Assembly: GCA_009779975.1 (NCBI GenBank)
Contig: WRAY01000006.1
Span: 24,125-88,124 of the forward strand
Reading direction: 5' to 3'
DNA: 64,000 nucleotides
From: Bacillota bacterium
Lineage (GTDB): Bacteria > Bacillota > Clostridia > Christensenellales > Pumilibacteraceae
Below, piece after piece: positions 39,901 to 46,307 of the stretch. The translations under genes and the position numbers were made by a program. The notes beneath the pieces are model-generated. The model was not told the origin of the DNA. It searched no databases and saw only the letters and a list, made by a program, of their open reading frames with translations. Within the stretch, counting starts at the first letter, position 1. Each line of letters begins with the position of its first letter.

Positions 39901-40058
39901 ATCCCGCTGATCAGTCAGCAAGAATGGATGCTATGAATGCTCTCAGCAAAGCAAAAGAGGGAATAGTTCATGCAACAGAAACAGTGAATAAGTGTTTGAA
40001 GGTTAAATCGGAAAATGCTGAGAAATCGCGTATTCAAAGAGAAGGAGGAGAAAAATAA
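27990..40058 (+). CDS. Giant GLUG/FIVAR-module surface protein
   Basis: A 4,022-residue cell-envelope protein. An N-terminal basic stretch and membrane helix (about 19-40) act as signal or anchor. Residues 55-1960 hold four beta-helix-like modules (starting near 55, 607, 1094 and 1535). Each opens with a strand-rich unit (LISFATSV...TWIPIG...FRGIFDGQGNVIRNL) and continues with many GG(I/L)(V/I)G-type GLUG turns; the first is extremely Gly-rich. Residues 1965-3880 are tandem helical modules resembling FIVAR repeats (YTTATADAFSQVLSAA..., A.NAL), with the last two copies clearly duplicated around an Asn-Gly linker (near 3736). Then come a Pro run, a membrane helix (about 3895-3925) and a 95-residue basic/helical cytoplasmic tail. 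There is no LPXTG. It probably serves in adhesion or surface architecture; the ligand is unknown. Confidence 0.88.
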   Translation: MRKRNSDVNINIKKSSCKMLIIAMFAIIIFAVLSGGFLLSENKQTRVQSVSPLSMVEIINNESELISFATSVGAGAHREGVTVRLSRDMNMYGLSWTPIGRPSQPFRGTFDAESFVIRNLHIGREQQNMLNENNFIGFFGGTNGAVIRNITLENISYNITGSQGSIGTAAANAGIGSSVTIGGLIAQSTNTIVENVVVSGGIMAFGGQGGLNHVTSSGTGRTGGAGGEVTVGGLIGAKTGGAVRRSTMFGEIYGHGGHGGGGGTGAASSAGGLGGNGGSVIFGGIAGRVGGGGIIEESYINAHVTAGNGRGGNGGNAGSTSGTAGGPGTAGNIVAGGLIGQVGPLAADSATVRHSFFAGHLEILTHANGLRHPGRIRGSGTSQTIGAMNASEGGRAVITGGGIVGLITGNEVSVANSYTAGRISTQHEYFTDGTTPNVRLAGVAGFVQGNNLSIQNTVSLTEFDAQIHLPSPMTPMPNPPVIVHSLTTNPFAVYQDATILNSSAFVSNGNQFFSLQGNSAEGQAARFPSVEPSVFVFNLNQPLLAQFVSGPFPAINWAQMTGVEGMANWLTGPSVPLGQNQWTSPEGITVTHLPVLVNRAWGGLRYDLEININNLTDLINFRNQVNGGRSFLGYTVKLNSDINIGTVTTWIPIGNNIARPFRGIFDGQGNVIRNLRMPAGTSSINAGFFGVTFGATIRNLKLEDPSINVSTTMNMTTTIIGVNTPSTGGIVGLSLGRLRIDNTHVYATPTFLGETFQITSNLTGTTSGTGLVLPLSVTRTGGLVGSAFGFNNHITRSSNNVPVQGASLRRGHGGQVGGLVGIAYRIVLEENMSLGTVQSTHTAQTPNDWARGGGSAVGGIVGNIQSFSIIRNNSSASSVRGMNTLGGIVGWMESWARHSIIERNLFTGEVVSTMTTSTASTTENLVMGGIVGSMGALDMTIRYNIMAGSRIQHIGTMSGSGTATIRVIGQISTLNPNARRVNPSPAAATWQSTINTAVNLVNRDAVIQASNNNFVGIPNAQLRDFGEGIGIDSTRPLISEGMFPGIFSNVSLGSLGVNWDTTNTWFLNEGEAPILRHFLNLDIPLGQAGTSLAPIIISNFSDLSTLRNRVNSGTNFANIHFRMTANIDLGGVNWIPIGIAGQSFNGIFDGGGFEIQGLYNTRTGTGNYRGLFGRTMGGAVIRNISIRNPNIAPRAGLNVGALIGHAQATTVDNVHIHGGQVSAVAGAANTANNVGGIVGQIGNGSSIRNSSTRGTIVKGEVNVGGIVGLSAGTVANTGITLANNFSTGHITGLNAVGGIAGVVRGTTLTTSYSTGAISATGGVVGGIIGQADTQSSRVEDTLSMGSITAFANINAVATSPMAGGIIGRVAINGTIVVNAIATGNIAAQNINTAANANSAVGGIIARVDIGTAVSTVRIDNSVVLSRRIFGYSVTPATRISSIFGNSDTNNGRPLGDGNRIRAGIELSISGREMADTLIYNSNFDMTTVAHYAGAGFGIGTPAATGTRWVLDTGANRGVPYIRALPIPVFTKGDASNPHLISNVDELRDLANKVNNGESRFLGQFIHLTQDLDVGEWGNPIGTSLAASFGGTFNGQGNTIKGLTTPFNRQNGTYGLFGYVAGGTIENLILTRVNIHITGLAANANNVGSLIGHADGGVRVSNVAVKDSIQVRSGGSGAITGAQNIGGLIGNITSRNNFVDRSFSTVNVNGGNNVGGSIGTMAGTTVTRSYASGNVGAHSNAAVGAAGGLVGFMEVFESSVENCFSTSNVTNIRNANNAFSFAGGLIGDVTAANSTIRNSYASGNVAATTLGTGTLATLHGSYSGGLVGRFNAGAGGLIEDSAAFNQILSSNTRNAANTADVNIVRLHAPIAGTTVAAATRSTVENVRFYDAVRSANNLTGNAASLTAIGGTPAFAVENRDEFFPNNFFDSLYIEDLGFSNAFWGIRRSQNNGSPYLRGLFIDISPLTRLINNTISLWHIRTNWTEQTYGALTDALRDAITVQNNTNRTLDDIDEAYLAILDAVNALRGDRSELGDVIMFVREFYFDWAHSFLTARDMPNSQQDIELLLNNLFLNWGNVSIAYNLANSINDNDSNRYTQVQINNAHSALLSAILPANLIINRAELTSLIALAEASNGIEFSETTIEVLETALLRARAAMMQNEIVVSGASRPISAGREVLAATITLREAISALEFDFTLSGFDTLIQVANDIAAIRANQTNRFGVPTGTTIGSPIFDTSAFLVNNVLPLATGFRETHEDSIEGSPVSAVLLKRAIMSELTTAIQAVQFNMTALNDLVVLLSVQRISYSPFQAALTEGFNMLAQNFLPNSEGRIQDTLNPLQSMSVNQFNARYESAIENIIEELFNCLIALRTESQHEADTYPDMYPAAPLPGHPDYFFNLRAGIMNANRVIGDNSRNAEELLNAINWLRHNKFSLSTFRQLLEQARFLINEEHFGGAYFAIGFGELLTAESLASIRYDSFVAPDAVFTPLQVRDAIEDLRDALDGLIINISRFHGTGGYFLRAQVYATPFGGFTIPTQIAMFNFLVNATNLGLANANQAHFNQLAAGVAANETVEEINRLSRTTYRDAFISQIQAFRIAFESRIYERENLAQAINNVESHKAYRNSNQPFRMGHAPFVFDDGAWYDYNSNRVNADGILVNADGSVREFLTYTSASWNDVRNEVNAARIVYFDIRATRTQIDEAAQNVLDAMNVLTTNTTRVEELLDIAENIIYNPGLFVPSTIESLKEIVDEISYELGNKRSFEEWQYDFERLQYAINNVQINVAALQALIDEAQALLPYYYRYTPLSWNTFTSMFTHVSATFNDIVDSSVGFDAATVTSLFNMLRASMNALRADVSLLVSRYEFARSLNPIFMTMASASALNDVLIEVAQVISNQNTSFTEVNEVLEELNYVLDNIAVNRTQLRLTIENAKIQLERFFTTTSINNLTAAIDAAELVYDELLAGYEGVQALMASNSAILNAVSSLIVDNTALSSVIFLARQYLYEIVEGRRTYEYYVGATLNALNEALNNGERLLNQSIITIDELTHAINSINTAFSGLRVDTTRLVVLLSQAQWFEDNMHLFVVFPPQFWTLQYETQNMIDGNPAIRDYLELYEDFRYFLGNLEFNSSALNALILQAQEILETRRDNYSGRSITNLEYWLEKGLDFSGGDPAEITSGLANAIINLVDVRELREAYSFARDFSNLHIGDFEADIGSYTIGTFNRLLRAINETNYELNYGELSATTVARLIAELDFERYLVYVGNLREALEIAIEYDDLDRFTADTIYVLIGAINHAQNILLSEYPSETAINQAIENLIQAIEGLEEIDYNYRLENILRDLEIYPRIAANYTVGSFIVFETYFNKAYALINNASGNYEFDEVYTGLRTAISNLIYVRDLIDLISEAEDIDLNNYTTATADAFSQVLSAAINVAENLNAMRTQIEQAIYDLIYARENLVERGPGYGEPDPVTYRERLEIFMRTVQNTNTANYTFDSAYVFENVLYAVQNLIYIGAEYDYEYEQIYNELHTAFNALVYIRDLNYLIYEANNIDYTRYTAASWSYFSSVVESITDRLSQTGVTRSEIQGMITQINIAREGLVVFTYTPGDTYEERLYNFVNALPVRDRNRFTETSFSNFEYYLNLAIDFNEGSYSGSRTAEELYHAVRIANEMLVYIGDLKDLVAYVADLNYQNYTVASFEKFYNELNNASNVLSNPNVLRSQVIEARISLQDAFDNLEEKNGNGNGNGNGNIYDDYYEERIYKFINNLPHRDKNRFTVNSFSVFEYYLNIANQFNSKIYSGVMTAQEIYSAVRLSENNLVYIGDLIDLILSIENIDYSRYTEISFSALVLELYNAVLILENPDAARGQIEDALIRIEYAFNALELRGYNPPPPPPPSDTNWGAILLWGGVGLGVLLLVLTLLIVLVLLSKKKKRLQAIEQRKQEESDLKAKAKQAISDAFTALSEAKTKMTFSKANPADQSARMDAMNALSKAKEGIVHATETVNKCLKVKSENAEKSRIQREGGEK

Positions 40059-41767
40059 TGAAAAAAGAAAAAAATACAGAAGTTGCACAAGATATGCAAA
40101 ATATTGTTTTGGAAGAGTTGCGTGAGGCAGAAATAAAAGCCGTCAAAGCGCGTGCTCGTGCTGTTGCCGCTGAATCGAAACAGAGACTTATTGAACTTGG
40201 ACAATCAAGAGTGTCAAAACCTAAGCAGCAAAAGGTTGTGTTTGTCCAGCCGCCGAGTGCCCGTCCTCAAATTATTATTGAACCTCCGCCGCCTCTAATG
40301 CAGCAAGTGACTGCACCGCAGACACCGGTTGCTAATCTTGATTTAAGAGAAATTACGAATCTTAAAGAAGAGATGATAGACGGATTGAGAAATATTCAGG
40401 TGGCTCAAAATGAAAAATTAGAAGAATTACAAAAAAGACAAAACGAAAGATTTGAGCAGATTCAAAAAAATCAAGATACAAAAATGCAGAAATTTTCTGA
40501 AAAGATAAATAATATTCTAAACGAAAATATGTCTTATCCTGCTATGCAAAACGGAGTAACACAAGAGGAGAACAACATGAACAAAACGAATCAAGAAGTA
40601 ATAAATGAAATTCAAGTGCAATTATCTGAATTAAATACACAAAACAGAGTAAATCAACTTGCTCCGCTTGGTGAAATTTTGGCATACGCTAAAATGGCTC
40701 CCATAAATGAAATTTTAGCGACAACACGAGCAATACTCCATATGCAAGGAAATCAAAATTTACGAGATACTCAAACGCAAAATTTTCCGTTTCTTCCGCA
40801 ATTATTTTCACAGATTGCACCGCAGCCGCAGCAGCCGATAATCATAACGCCTGCGGATAGGAGTGGTCAAAGCATGCCGCATTATCAACCGCCTGCACCG
40901 CAATTACCGGTAATAGTTATGCCGCAGCATGCTTCGCAGGCGATACATCCTCAAATGCCTCAGCAATCTGCACCGCCGGTTATTATAAACTCACCTCCGC
41001 CGCAGCAGATACAGCCTATAATGCACCCTATGATGATGCAGCCGCAACTTCCAATGCAACCGTCTATAATTTTTAATTCACCGCCGCAGCCGCAACCGGC
41101 AGCACAGCCTCATGTGCAGCAATTATCACAGCAGTATCCGCCTCAATCTATAACTATCAATTCATCGGAAACACAGCGTCAAACACCGCAAATGCAATAT
41201 CCATATTTTCATCCGTATCCTGTGTCTGACATAATGCACCAGTCCGCACCTCAAGTTGCTCCTCAAGCACCGATAGTAATACAATCTCCGGCAGTTGAAC
41301 AGCCTCTTGCGACACAAATGTTTCAGCCCCATGTCCAAGAAAAAGTGCCGCAAGAAACAATGCCGGAAAAGACTCAAATTATATATGATGAACAGACAAA
41401 ACCTGCTCCTGCGGCAGTTCAAGCAGTTCAAAGTGTTCCGTCGGCAGCGGTTGAAACGCCGCTGATTTCAATCCGACCGCCTGCACCGATAATTATTGAG
41501 CAGCCTGAGCAATCTGATTCGGCATTGGTATCAATTGTGCAGCCTGCACAAAAAGTTGAAGAGTCCTTTCCAATACAAACTGTGCAGTCGACACCGCAAA
41601 TAATAGTGCAGCCGCCTCCGCCGATAGTGGTTGAGTCACCGCCTCAGCAAGTCGTACAGACTGCTCTGCCGGTGCAAAATAGTCAAACAAATGAATTAGA
41701 CCCAATGGAAAAAATGTTTGCAGACATGGCAAATGAACTTGCCGCTTTATCTAAAAAATTGGATTAA
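40058..41767 (+). CDS. Pro/Gln-rich cytoplasmic partner of giant protein
   Basis: Not a named family. The 569 residues comprise a Lys/Glu-rich helical N-terminus (1-60), a coiled coil (about 95-165: NEKLEELQKRQNERFEQI), and then some 300 residues of low-complexity Pro/Gln/Ile/Val (repeats like PPPIVV, QPPIIIT, PQMPQQ). It ends with a short amphipathic helix (MEKMFADMANELAALSKKLD). There is no signal or membrane segment. The ATG shares its A with the stop of the giant gene (TAATG) behind gaggag, so translation is coupled. Location suggests a cytoplasmic scaffold for the tail of the surface protein. A 13-bp motif copy lies at 41221-41233. Confidence 0.8.
   Translation: MKKEKNTEVAQDMQNIVLEELREAEIKAVKARARAVAAESKQRLIELGQSRVSKPKQQKVVFVQPPSARPQIIIEPPPPLMQQVTAPQTPVANLDLREITNLKEEMIDGLRNIQVAQNEKLEELQKRQNERFEQIQKNQDTKMQKFSEKINNILNENMSYPAMQNGVTQEENNMNKTNQEVINEIQVQLSELNTQNRVNQLAPLGEILAYAKMAPINEILATTRAILHMQGNQNLRDTQTQNFPFLPQLFSQIAPQPQQPIIITPADRSGQSMPHYQPPAPQLPVIVMPQHASQAIHPQMPQQSAPPVIINSPPPQQIQPIMHPMMMQPQLPMQPSIIFNSPPQPQPAAQPHVQQLSQQYPPQSITINSSETQRQTPQMQYPYFHPYPVSDIMHQSAPQVAPQAPIVIQSPAVEQPLATQMFQPHVQEKVPQETMPEKTQIIYDEQTKPAPAAVQAVQSVPSAAVETPLISIRPPAPIIIEQPEQSDSALVSIVQPAQKVEESFPIQTVQSTPQIIVQPPPPIVVESPPQQVVQTALPVQNSQTNELDPMEKMFADMANELAALSKKLD
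41221..41233 (+). repeat. 13-bp motif in Pro/Gln-rich gene
   Basis: TGTGTCTGACATA, identical to the 16183 copy, read V-S-D-I. Confidence 0.75.
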
Positions 41768-41795
41768 AAACTAATTTATAGTGATATAGATTATG

Positions 41796-41834
41796 AAAAA
41801 GGGTATTGCATAATTGTTGCAAATACCCTTTTTA
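41796..41834. terminator. Bidirectional terminator between convergent genes
   Basis: AAAAAGGGTATT-GCA and TGC-AAATACCCTTTTT arms with runs of A before and T after, serving the Pro/Gln-rich gene (plus) and the GGGtGRT gene (minus). Confidence 0.85.
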
Positions 41835-41868
41835 ATATTATTTAGTTGATTTTACCATGTTTTTAGGA

Positions 41869-42879
41869 TTATTTTTTTGAAAAACTCTCTTGAATTGCAA
41901 CTGCGAGGGCTACTGAACAACCGACCATCGGGTTGTTGCCCATGCCTATTAAGCCCATCATTTCTACATGAGAGGGGACTGAGGATGAGCCTGCGAACTG
42001 TGCATCTGAGTGCATTCTGCCCATAGTGTCGGTCATGCCGTAGGATGCGGGACCTGCTGCCATATTGTCCGGATGAAGTGTTCTTCCTGTTCCGCCGCCT
42101 GAAGCAACTGAAAAATATTTTTTACCATTTTCAATAGACCATTTTTTATAAGTTCCTGCAACTGGATGTTGAAAACGAGTTGGGTTTGTCGAGTTTCCGG
42201 TAATTGAAACATCGACACCCTCGTGCTTCATGATAGCCATACCTTCTCTGACATCATCAGCACCATAGACCAAAACAGCAGAACGCTCGCCATCTGAATA
42301 TTTCTTTGAGCGAACGACACTCAATTTATCAGTGTCATAGTCGAATTTTGTTTCAACATAAGTGAAACCATTTATTCTTGAAATAATAAGTGCAGCATCT
42401 TTTCCAAGACCGTTCAAGATAACTTTCAGCGGAGTTTGTCTGACTTTATTTGCAGTTTTTGCAATACCTATTGCGCCTTCTGCTGCTGCAAAACTTTCGT
42501 GTCCTGCCAAAAAGCAAAAACACTTAGTGTTGTCGTCAAGCAGCATACTTGCTAAGTTTCCGTGACCTAAGCCAACCTCTCTTTGTTCTGCGACTGACCC
42601 CGGAACTGTGAACGCTTGAAGCCCTTCGCCGATTGCTCTTGCTGCTTCAGATGCTGTCTTAGAACCCTTTCTAATAGCGATAGCACACCCCAAAGTATAT
42701 GCCCAAACAGCGTTATCAAAAGCAATCATTTGAATGCTTTTAACGATTTTTTCAGGGTCAATGCCTTGTTTAAGACAAATTTCTCTTGCCTCATTAAGGT
42801 CTTTTATTTTCAATGTTTTCAACTCAGCGTTGATTTTGTTAATTCTTTTATTGTATCCTTCAAATGAAATGTTACTCAT
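41869..42879 (-). CDS. GGGtGRT family protein
   Basis: A 336-residue protein of the family named for its signature, here SGGGTGRTLHPDN, followed by MGRMHSDAQFAGSSSVP and MMGLIGMGNNPMVG. The biochemical function is unestablished. The Gly-rich motif, acidic and His residues suggest a nucleotide or metal binder. The ribosome site GGAGGTGA is well placed before the ATG. The NifU-like gene lies immediately upstream on the same strand; this pairing is typical of Clostridia and points to iron-sulfur or redox-metal handling. Confidence 0.9.
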   Translation of the reverse strand: MSNISFEGYNKRINKINAELKTLKIKDLNEAREICLKQGIDPEKIVKSIQMIAFDNAVWAYTLGCAIAIRKGSKTASEAARAIGEGLQAFTVPGSVAEQREVGLGHGNLASMLLDDNTKCFCFLAGHESFAAAEGAIGIAKTANKVRQTPLKVILNGLGKDAALIISRINGFTYVETKFDYDTDKLSVVRSKKYSDGERSAVLVYGADDVREGMAIMKHEGVDVSITGNSTNPTRFQHPVAGTYKKWSIENGKKYFSVASGGGTGRTLHPDNMAAGPASYGMTDTMGRMHSDAQFAGSSSVPSHVEMMGLIGMGNNPMVGCSVALAVAIQESFSKK

Positions 42880-42980
42880 AATTCGTCACCTCCAGAAACC
42901 CTGATTGAGTTCGTCGGCAAAAATGGCGAAAAGATGCCGTTATTTTTTGTCGTAAGAACATAATCTGCGGGTTTCAATAA

Positions 42981-43673
42981 TTACTCAACCCTTGGGTCAA
43001 TAATTTTTACTCCTTCATTAAATCTTCCATATGTTCCTGTTGCAGATTTCAACGCTTCTTCTGCGTTGACACCAACTCTGATTTTATCCATCATCACGCC
43101 TAATTTTACGAACTCATATCCGATAATCTCGCCGTCTTTGTCGAGTGCTAATTTTGTAATGTAGCCCTCTGCCATTTCAAGATAACGAGTGCCTTTTATT
43201 TCGGTCGAATATATCGTTCCGATTTGGCTTCTTGTGCCTTTTCCAAGGTCTTCAAGCCCTGCTCCGATTTCCAATCCGTCTTCACTAAACGCACTTTGAG
43301 CCCTTCCATAGGCGATTTGCAAAAACAATTCTCTCATCGCAACATTGATAGCATCACACACTAAGTCTGTGTTAAGTGCCTCAAGTATCGTTTTGCCAAC
43401 TAGAATTTCGCCGGCCATAGCCGCTGAATGCGTCATGCCGGAGCAGCCGATTGTTTCAATCAATGCCTCTACTATTTTGCCGCCTTTGACATTAAGCGAG
43501 AGTTTGCACGCTCCTTGCTGCGGTGCGCACCAACCAACTCCGTGAGTGAAGCCGCTGATGTCACTGACTTCCTTTGCCTTAACCCATTTTCCTTCCATTG
43601 GAATCGGGCTAGGTCCATGGCTTTTTGCGTTTTTGACGCAAACCATTCTTTCAACTTCCTTTGCAATATGCAT
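42981..43673 (-). CDS. NifU-like iron-sulfur scaffold family protein
   Basis: Related to the IscU/NifU N-terminal scaffold fold. Cys residues are at the expected places for cluster binding (WCAPQQGACKL and ETIGCSGMTHSAAMAGEIL), preceded by a clostridial N-terminal extension. At 230 residues it is longer than IscU. The ribosome site AAGGAGG and promoter lie just upstream. It is probably co-transcribed with the GGGtGRT gene across a 101-base gap. It likely assembles or stores a metal cluster for a specific partner rather than serving general Fe-S assembly; that is inference. Confidence 0.85.
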   Translation of the reverse strand: MHIAKEVERMVCVKNAKSHGPSPIPMEGKWVKAKEVSDISGFTHGVGWCAPQQGACKLSLNVKGGKIVEALIETIGCSGMTHSAAMAGEILVGKTILEALNTDLVCDAINVAMRELFLQIAYGRAQSAFSEDGLEIGAGLEDLGKGTRSQIGTIYSTEIKGTRYLEMAEGYITKLALDKDGEIIGYEFVKLGVMMDKIRVGVNAEEALKSATGTYGRFNEGVKIIDPRVE

Positions 43674-43708
43674 TATAACAATGCCTCCTTGAATTTTTAT
43701 TCTTTAAA

Positions 43709-43737
43709 ATTATAGCATATTTCAAAATTAAACTCAA
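43709..43737 (-). promoter_or_regulatory. Promoter of NifU-like/GGGtGRT operon
   Basis: On the minus strand: TTGAGT, 17 bases, TATAAT (43709-43714), about 35 bases before the start codon and its AAGGAGG site. Confidence 0.65.
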
Positions 43738-43789
43738 ACGAATAAAATATCTAAGATAAAAACTTTTAAAAAAACTTTTCTAAAATCCC

Positions 43790-43818
43790 TTGCTATTTTG
43801 TTTGGGGTGTGATATGAT
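43790..43818 (+). promoter_or_regulatory. Promoter of secreted-protein gene
   Basis: TTGCTA (43790-43795), 17 bases, TATGAT (43813-43818). The ATG at 43825 would coincide with the transcription start; a TTG at 43843 behind aaaggga is an alternative translation start. Confidence 0.5.
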
Positions 43819-43824
43819 ATTTGT

Positions 43825-45354
43825 ATGGAAAGGGAATTGAAATTGAAAAAACGATTAGTTTTTCTCGTTGTGGTGCTTATAGCATTTGTTATGTTTTTTG
43901 CTGCAACTTGTTTTGAGTTTGGCGGCAACAATGCTCCGACAACACAAACAACTCTTGCTACTCCGCAAAATTTGAGGATTGAGGACATGACTCTTCGTTT
44001 TAACAGCGTTGAAAATGCATCTCGCTACAGAGTGCATGTTCTTTCTCCAAGCAGAGGGGAAACATTTGTCAGAGTTGCTTCTCACAACAGTTTTGATTTG
44101 TCTTTTTTGGGACTTGAAGAAGGGCAAACTTATTTAGTTCAAGTAAGAGCAGAAGGGGGAGTGATTGGCAGCACTCGTTTTCTAGACAGTTATATGTCGC
44201 AATCATTGTCTTTTATAGCCGAAGCGGGCAATATCGTTCTTGACGGACTATATCTTTTGACTGCTAACGGAGTTTCCGGATTAAGTAAGTTTATGATAAT
44301 GTCTGAGATTGACTGGTTTTATCAAGACATTCGCTGGGACTTTCCCGACAGTGCTTTTGCAACTCCTCAAACTCTTTTGAGTGCAATGTCTATTGCCAGT
44401 TGGTCAACATACAGGGATTTTGCAAACTCGGTCAATCATGCTAATTTTTCAACCATTACAGAAGTGGTTGTCGCATTTGTTGAGTTTTGGCTGGAAAGCA
44501 GAGGCGGGATGTCTAGTTCGCCATCATTTTCTGTTTTGATTAGAGGTGATTCGTTGAGACTTCATGAAGGCAGCGGTTTTGATGAAATGACTTTTTCAAG
44601 ACAAGGCAGGAATTATGTTGTTGATAATTCCGATTTTGTCACACACTTTAGAATAAGAGGTGAGGTTTTGACACTGTATTCAAGCGTTGAAACAACACTG
44701 TTAGGAACTGTAGAGGCATCAATTGAATTTAGGCGGCACTCAGGATATGTTGAGGTAGGTGGCGGAATGAATGCTCCGACAAGTTTATGGACTAACACTA
44801 ACGGAACTATTTCATGGTCGCAGCAGTGGGGGAGTTTCACTATGATTTGTGTGAGAACTCCAAATGATGAGTTTGAAGTTGTCTATATGAGAGGAACCGG
44901 CTCATCAAACCGAAGTGTCGGAATGAGAACGCTGGGTCTTGAAGTTGGAGTGAACACGGTTAGAATAAGGCAAGTAAATTTTGCTTTTGACGAAGTTGGA
45001 AATGTTATTTTGCAAGGTTCACCATATGCAACTATGGATATTACGATAAACTCAATTACTTATCAGCCTCTTTCAACACCGCAAAATTTTGAGCGATGGG
45101 GAAATGAATTGAATTGGAGTTGGATTTCAAATGCTAATGGCTACAGAGTGTATATTCGCCGTCCTAACTCTAGTGAATTTACATTCTTTGGCTCAACTTG
45201 GTCAACTTGGTTTTGGATAGGCAGTCAGTTCACTCCTAATGAATACACCTTTCGTGTTCAAGCAATTGCAAGCGGATTTGTCACATTTACTAACGGACAT
45301 CTAACAACAACAACAAATTCAGATTTTGCTTGTTTAACAGTTAATTTTGCCTAA
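43825..45354 (+). CDS. Secreted protein with fibronectin-III-like segments
   Basis: A 509-residue exported protein. The basic N-terminus and hydrophobic core (KKRLVFLVVVLIAFVMFFAATC) form a signal peptide; the Cys could be lipidated, but the Thr before it is atypical for a lipobox. Two segments look like fibronectin type III domains: near residues 48-110 (ATPQNLRIEDMTLRFNSVENASRYRVHV) and near 420-500 (TPQNFERWGNELNWSWISNANGYRVYI). The middle is not recognised. The true start may be TTG 43843. It is followed by a second lipoprotein gene, perhaps forming a small surface operon. Confidence 0.75.
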   Translation: MERELKLKKRLVFLVVVLIAFVMFFAATCFEFGGNNAPTTQTTLATPQNLRIEDMTLRFNSVENASRYRVHVLSPSRGETFVRVASHNSFDLSFLGLEEGQTYLVQVRAEGGVIGSTRFLDSYMSQSLSFIAEAGNIVLDGLYLLTANGVSGLSKFMIMSEIDWFYQDIRWDFPDSAFATPQTLLSAMSIASWSTYRDFANSVNHANFSTITEVVVAFVEFWLESRGGMSSSPSFSVLIRGDSLRLHEGSGFDEMTFSRQGRNYVVDNSDFVTHFRIRGEVLTLYSSVETTLLGTVEASIEFRRHSGYVEVGGGMNAPTSLWTNTNGTISWSQQWGSFTMICVRTPNDEFEVVYMRGTGSSNRSVGMRTLGLEVGVNTVRIRQVNFAFDEVGNVILQGSPYATMDITINSITYQPLSTPQNFERWGNELNWSWISNANGYRVYIRRPNSSEFTFFGSTWSTWFWIGSQFTPNEYTFRVQAIASGFVTFTNGHLTTTTNSDFACLTVNFA

Positions 45355-45406
45355 TCAATTAACAGCAAACAAGTGTCAAAAGGCACTTTGAGGAGAACAA
45401 ATTAAA

Positions 45407-46288
45407 ATGAAAACATTAAAAAGACTAAAACTTTTTTTAACAGCAACTGTCATTCTGTCGCTTTCGTTCGTTATGCTTATCGGCTGCGGAATAAACGAAA
45501 CGCATAACAATGTTTGGCAAGTTCAAGTTGTGAATGACCCATTTGGTTCGGAAGTAACTTTGACATCAAATGTCTACATTCGCTATGGAAATCCTGTCAG
45601 AATTGATGGAAATAACTATTTGACTGCCGAGCAATATTTCATTCAAAACTTTCGCTATCGTTTTGGCATTGGAAATCTTGGGACTGTCGGAATTGGAACT
45701 GCAACTGAATGGGAACCGCCTTACAGAATAAACTTGACGCAAGACGGTGAAATAAATGTTGCAAACAATGCTCTTCGTCATGCTTTTGTTGTCGGCAATC
45801 GCATTGGTTATTCAAAGCAAATATTTGACCCTGTTTTTAATCCTATTATTTTGAATTATTCGCCGCCAACCGCACCGGTTATGCGTTTTGTTATGATGGG
45901 AGCAAATGTTGAATGGCTGGAAACAAGAGTCTATAACTTTGTTCCGGGTGGTGACAGCGGATATAGAAGTGCAATATTCGCTCTTTTTAACGGAGTATGG
46001 ACTGAAGTAGAGGAAAGGGAAGATTTAACATTCTTTTTCGTTGAAGTGCTGCAAGTTCTTCGCAATTATTTGTCTGTTGAATTGACAAACAGCGGGCTGG
46101 TTGTCACTCAATCAAGAACAAACACAATCCATCGATTTAATTTTGACCTAAGCGGCGATGTCAGAGAACACAGCAGAATTTATGACAGACATGGAAATCT
46201 TCTTAGCGTTCATGGAACAGGAGTGACAACAATAAGTGACATTCTTCCCGCCATACTAGAATACAACATAAGATTTTTCACTCCATAG
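45407..46288 (+). CDS. Lipoprotein, function unknown
   Basis: A 293-residue exported protein with a clear signal peptide and lipobox (LIGC near residue 27), so it is predicted to be lipid-anchored on the outer face of the membrane. The mature part is rich in aromatic and Asn/Arg residues with beta-strand patterns and no recognised domain. The ribosome site gaggagaac is well placed. Codon use matches the preceding secreted-protein gene; the two are probably co-transcribed. Confidence 0.75.
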   Translation: MKTLKRLKLFLTATVILSLSFVMLIGCGINETHNNVWQVQVVNDPFGSEVTLTSNVYIRYGNPVRIDGNNYLTAEQYFIQNFRYRFGIGNLGTVGIGTATEWEPPYRINLTQDGEINVANNALRHAFVVGNRIGYSKQIFDPVFNPIILNYSPPTAPVMRFVMMGANVEWLETRVYNFVPGGDSGYRSAIFALFNGVWTEVEEREDLTFFFVEVLQVLRNYLSVELTNSGLVVTQSRTNTIHRFNFDLSGDVREHSRIYDRHGNLLSVHGTGVTTISDILPAILEYNIRFFTP

Positions 46289-46307
46289 TGATAAAAGGAA
46301 AAAAATA

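Noticed and set aside
43825..43845. Leaderless start of the secreted-protein gene
   Set aside because: The promoter spacing fits, but aaaggga with a TTG at 43843 gives a normal leader and a better signal-peptide start, so the case is ambiguous.
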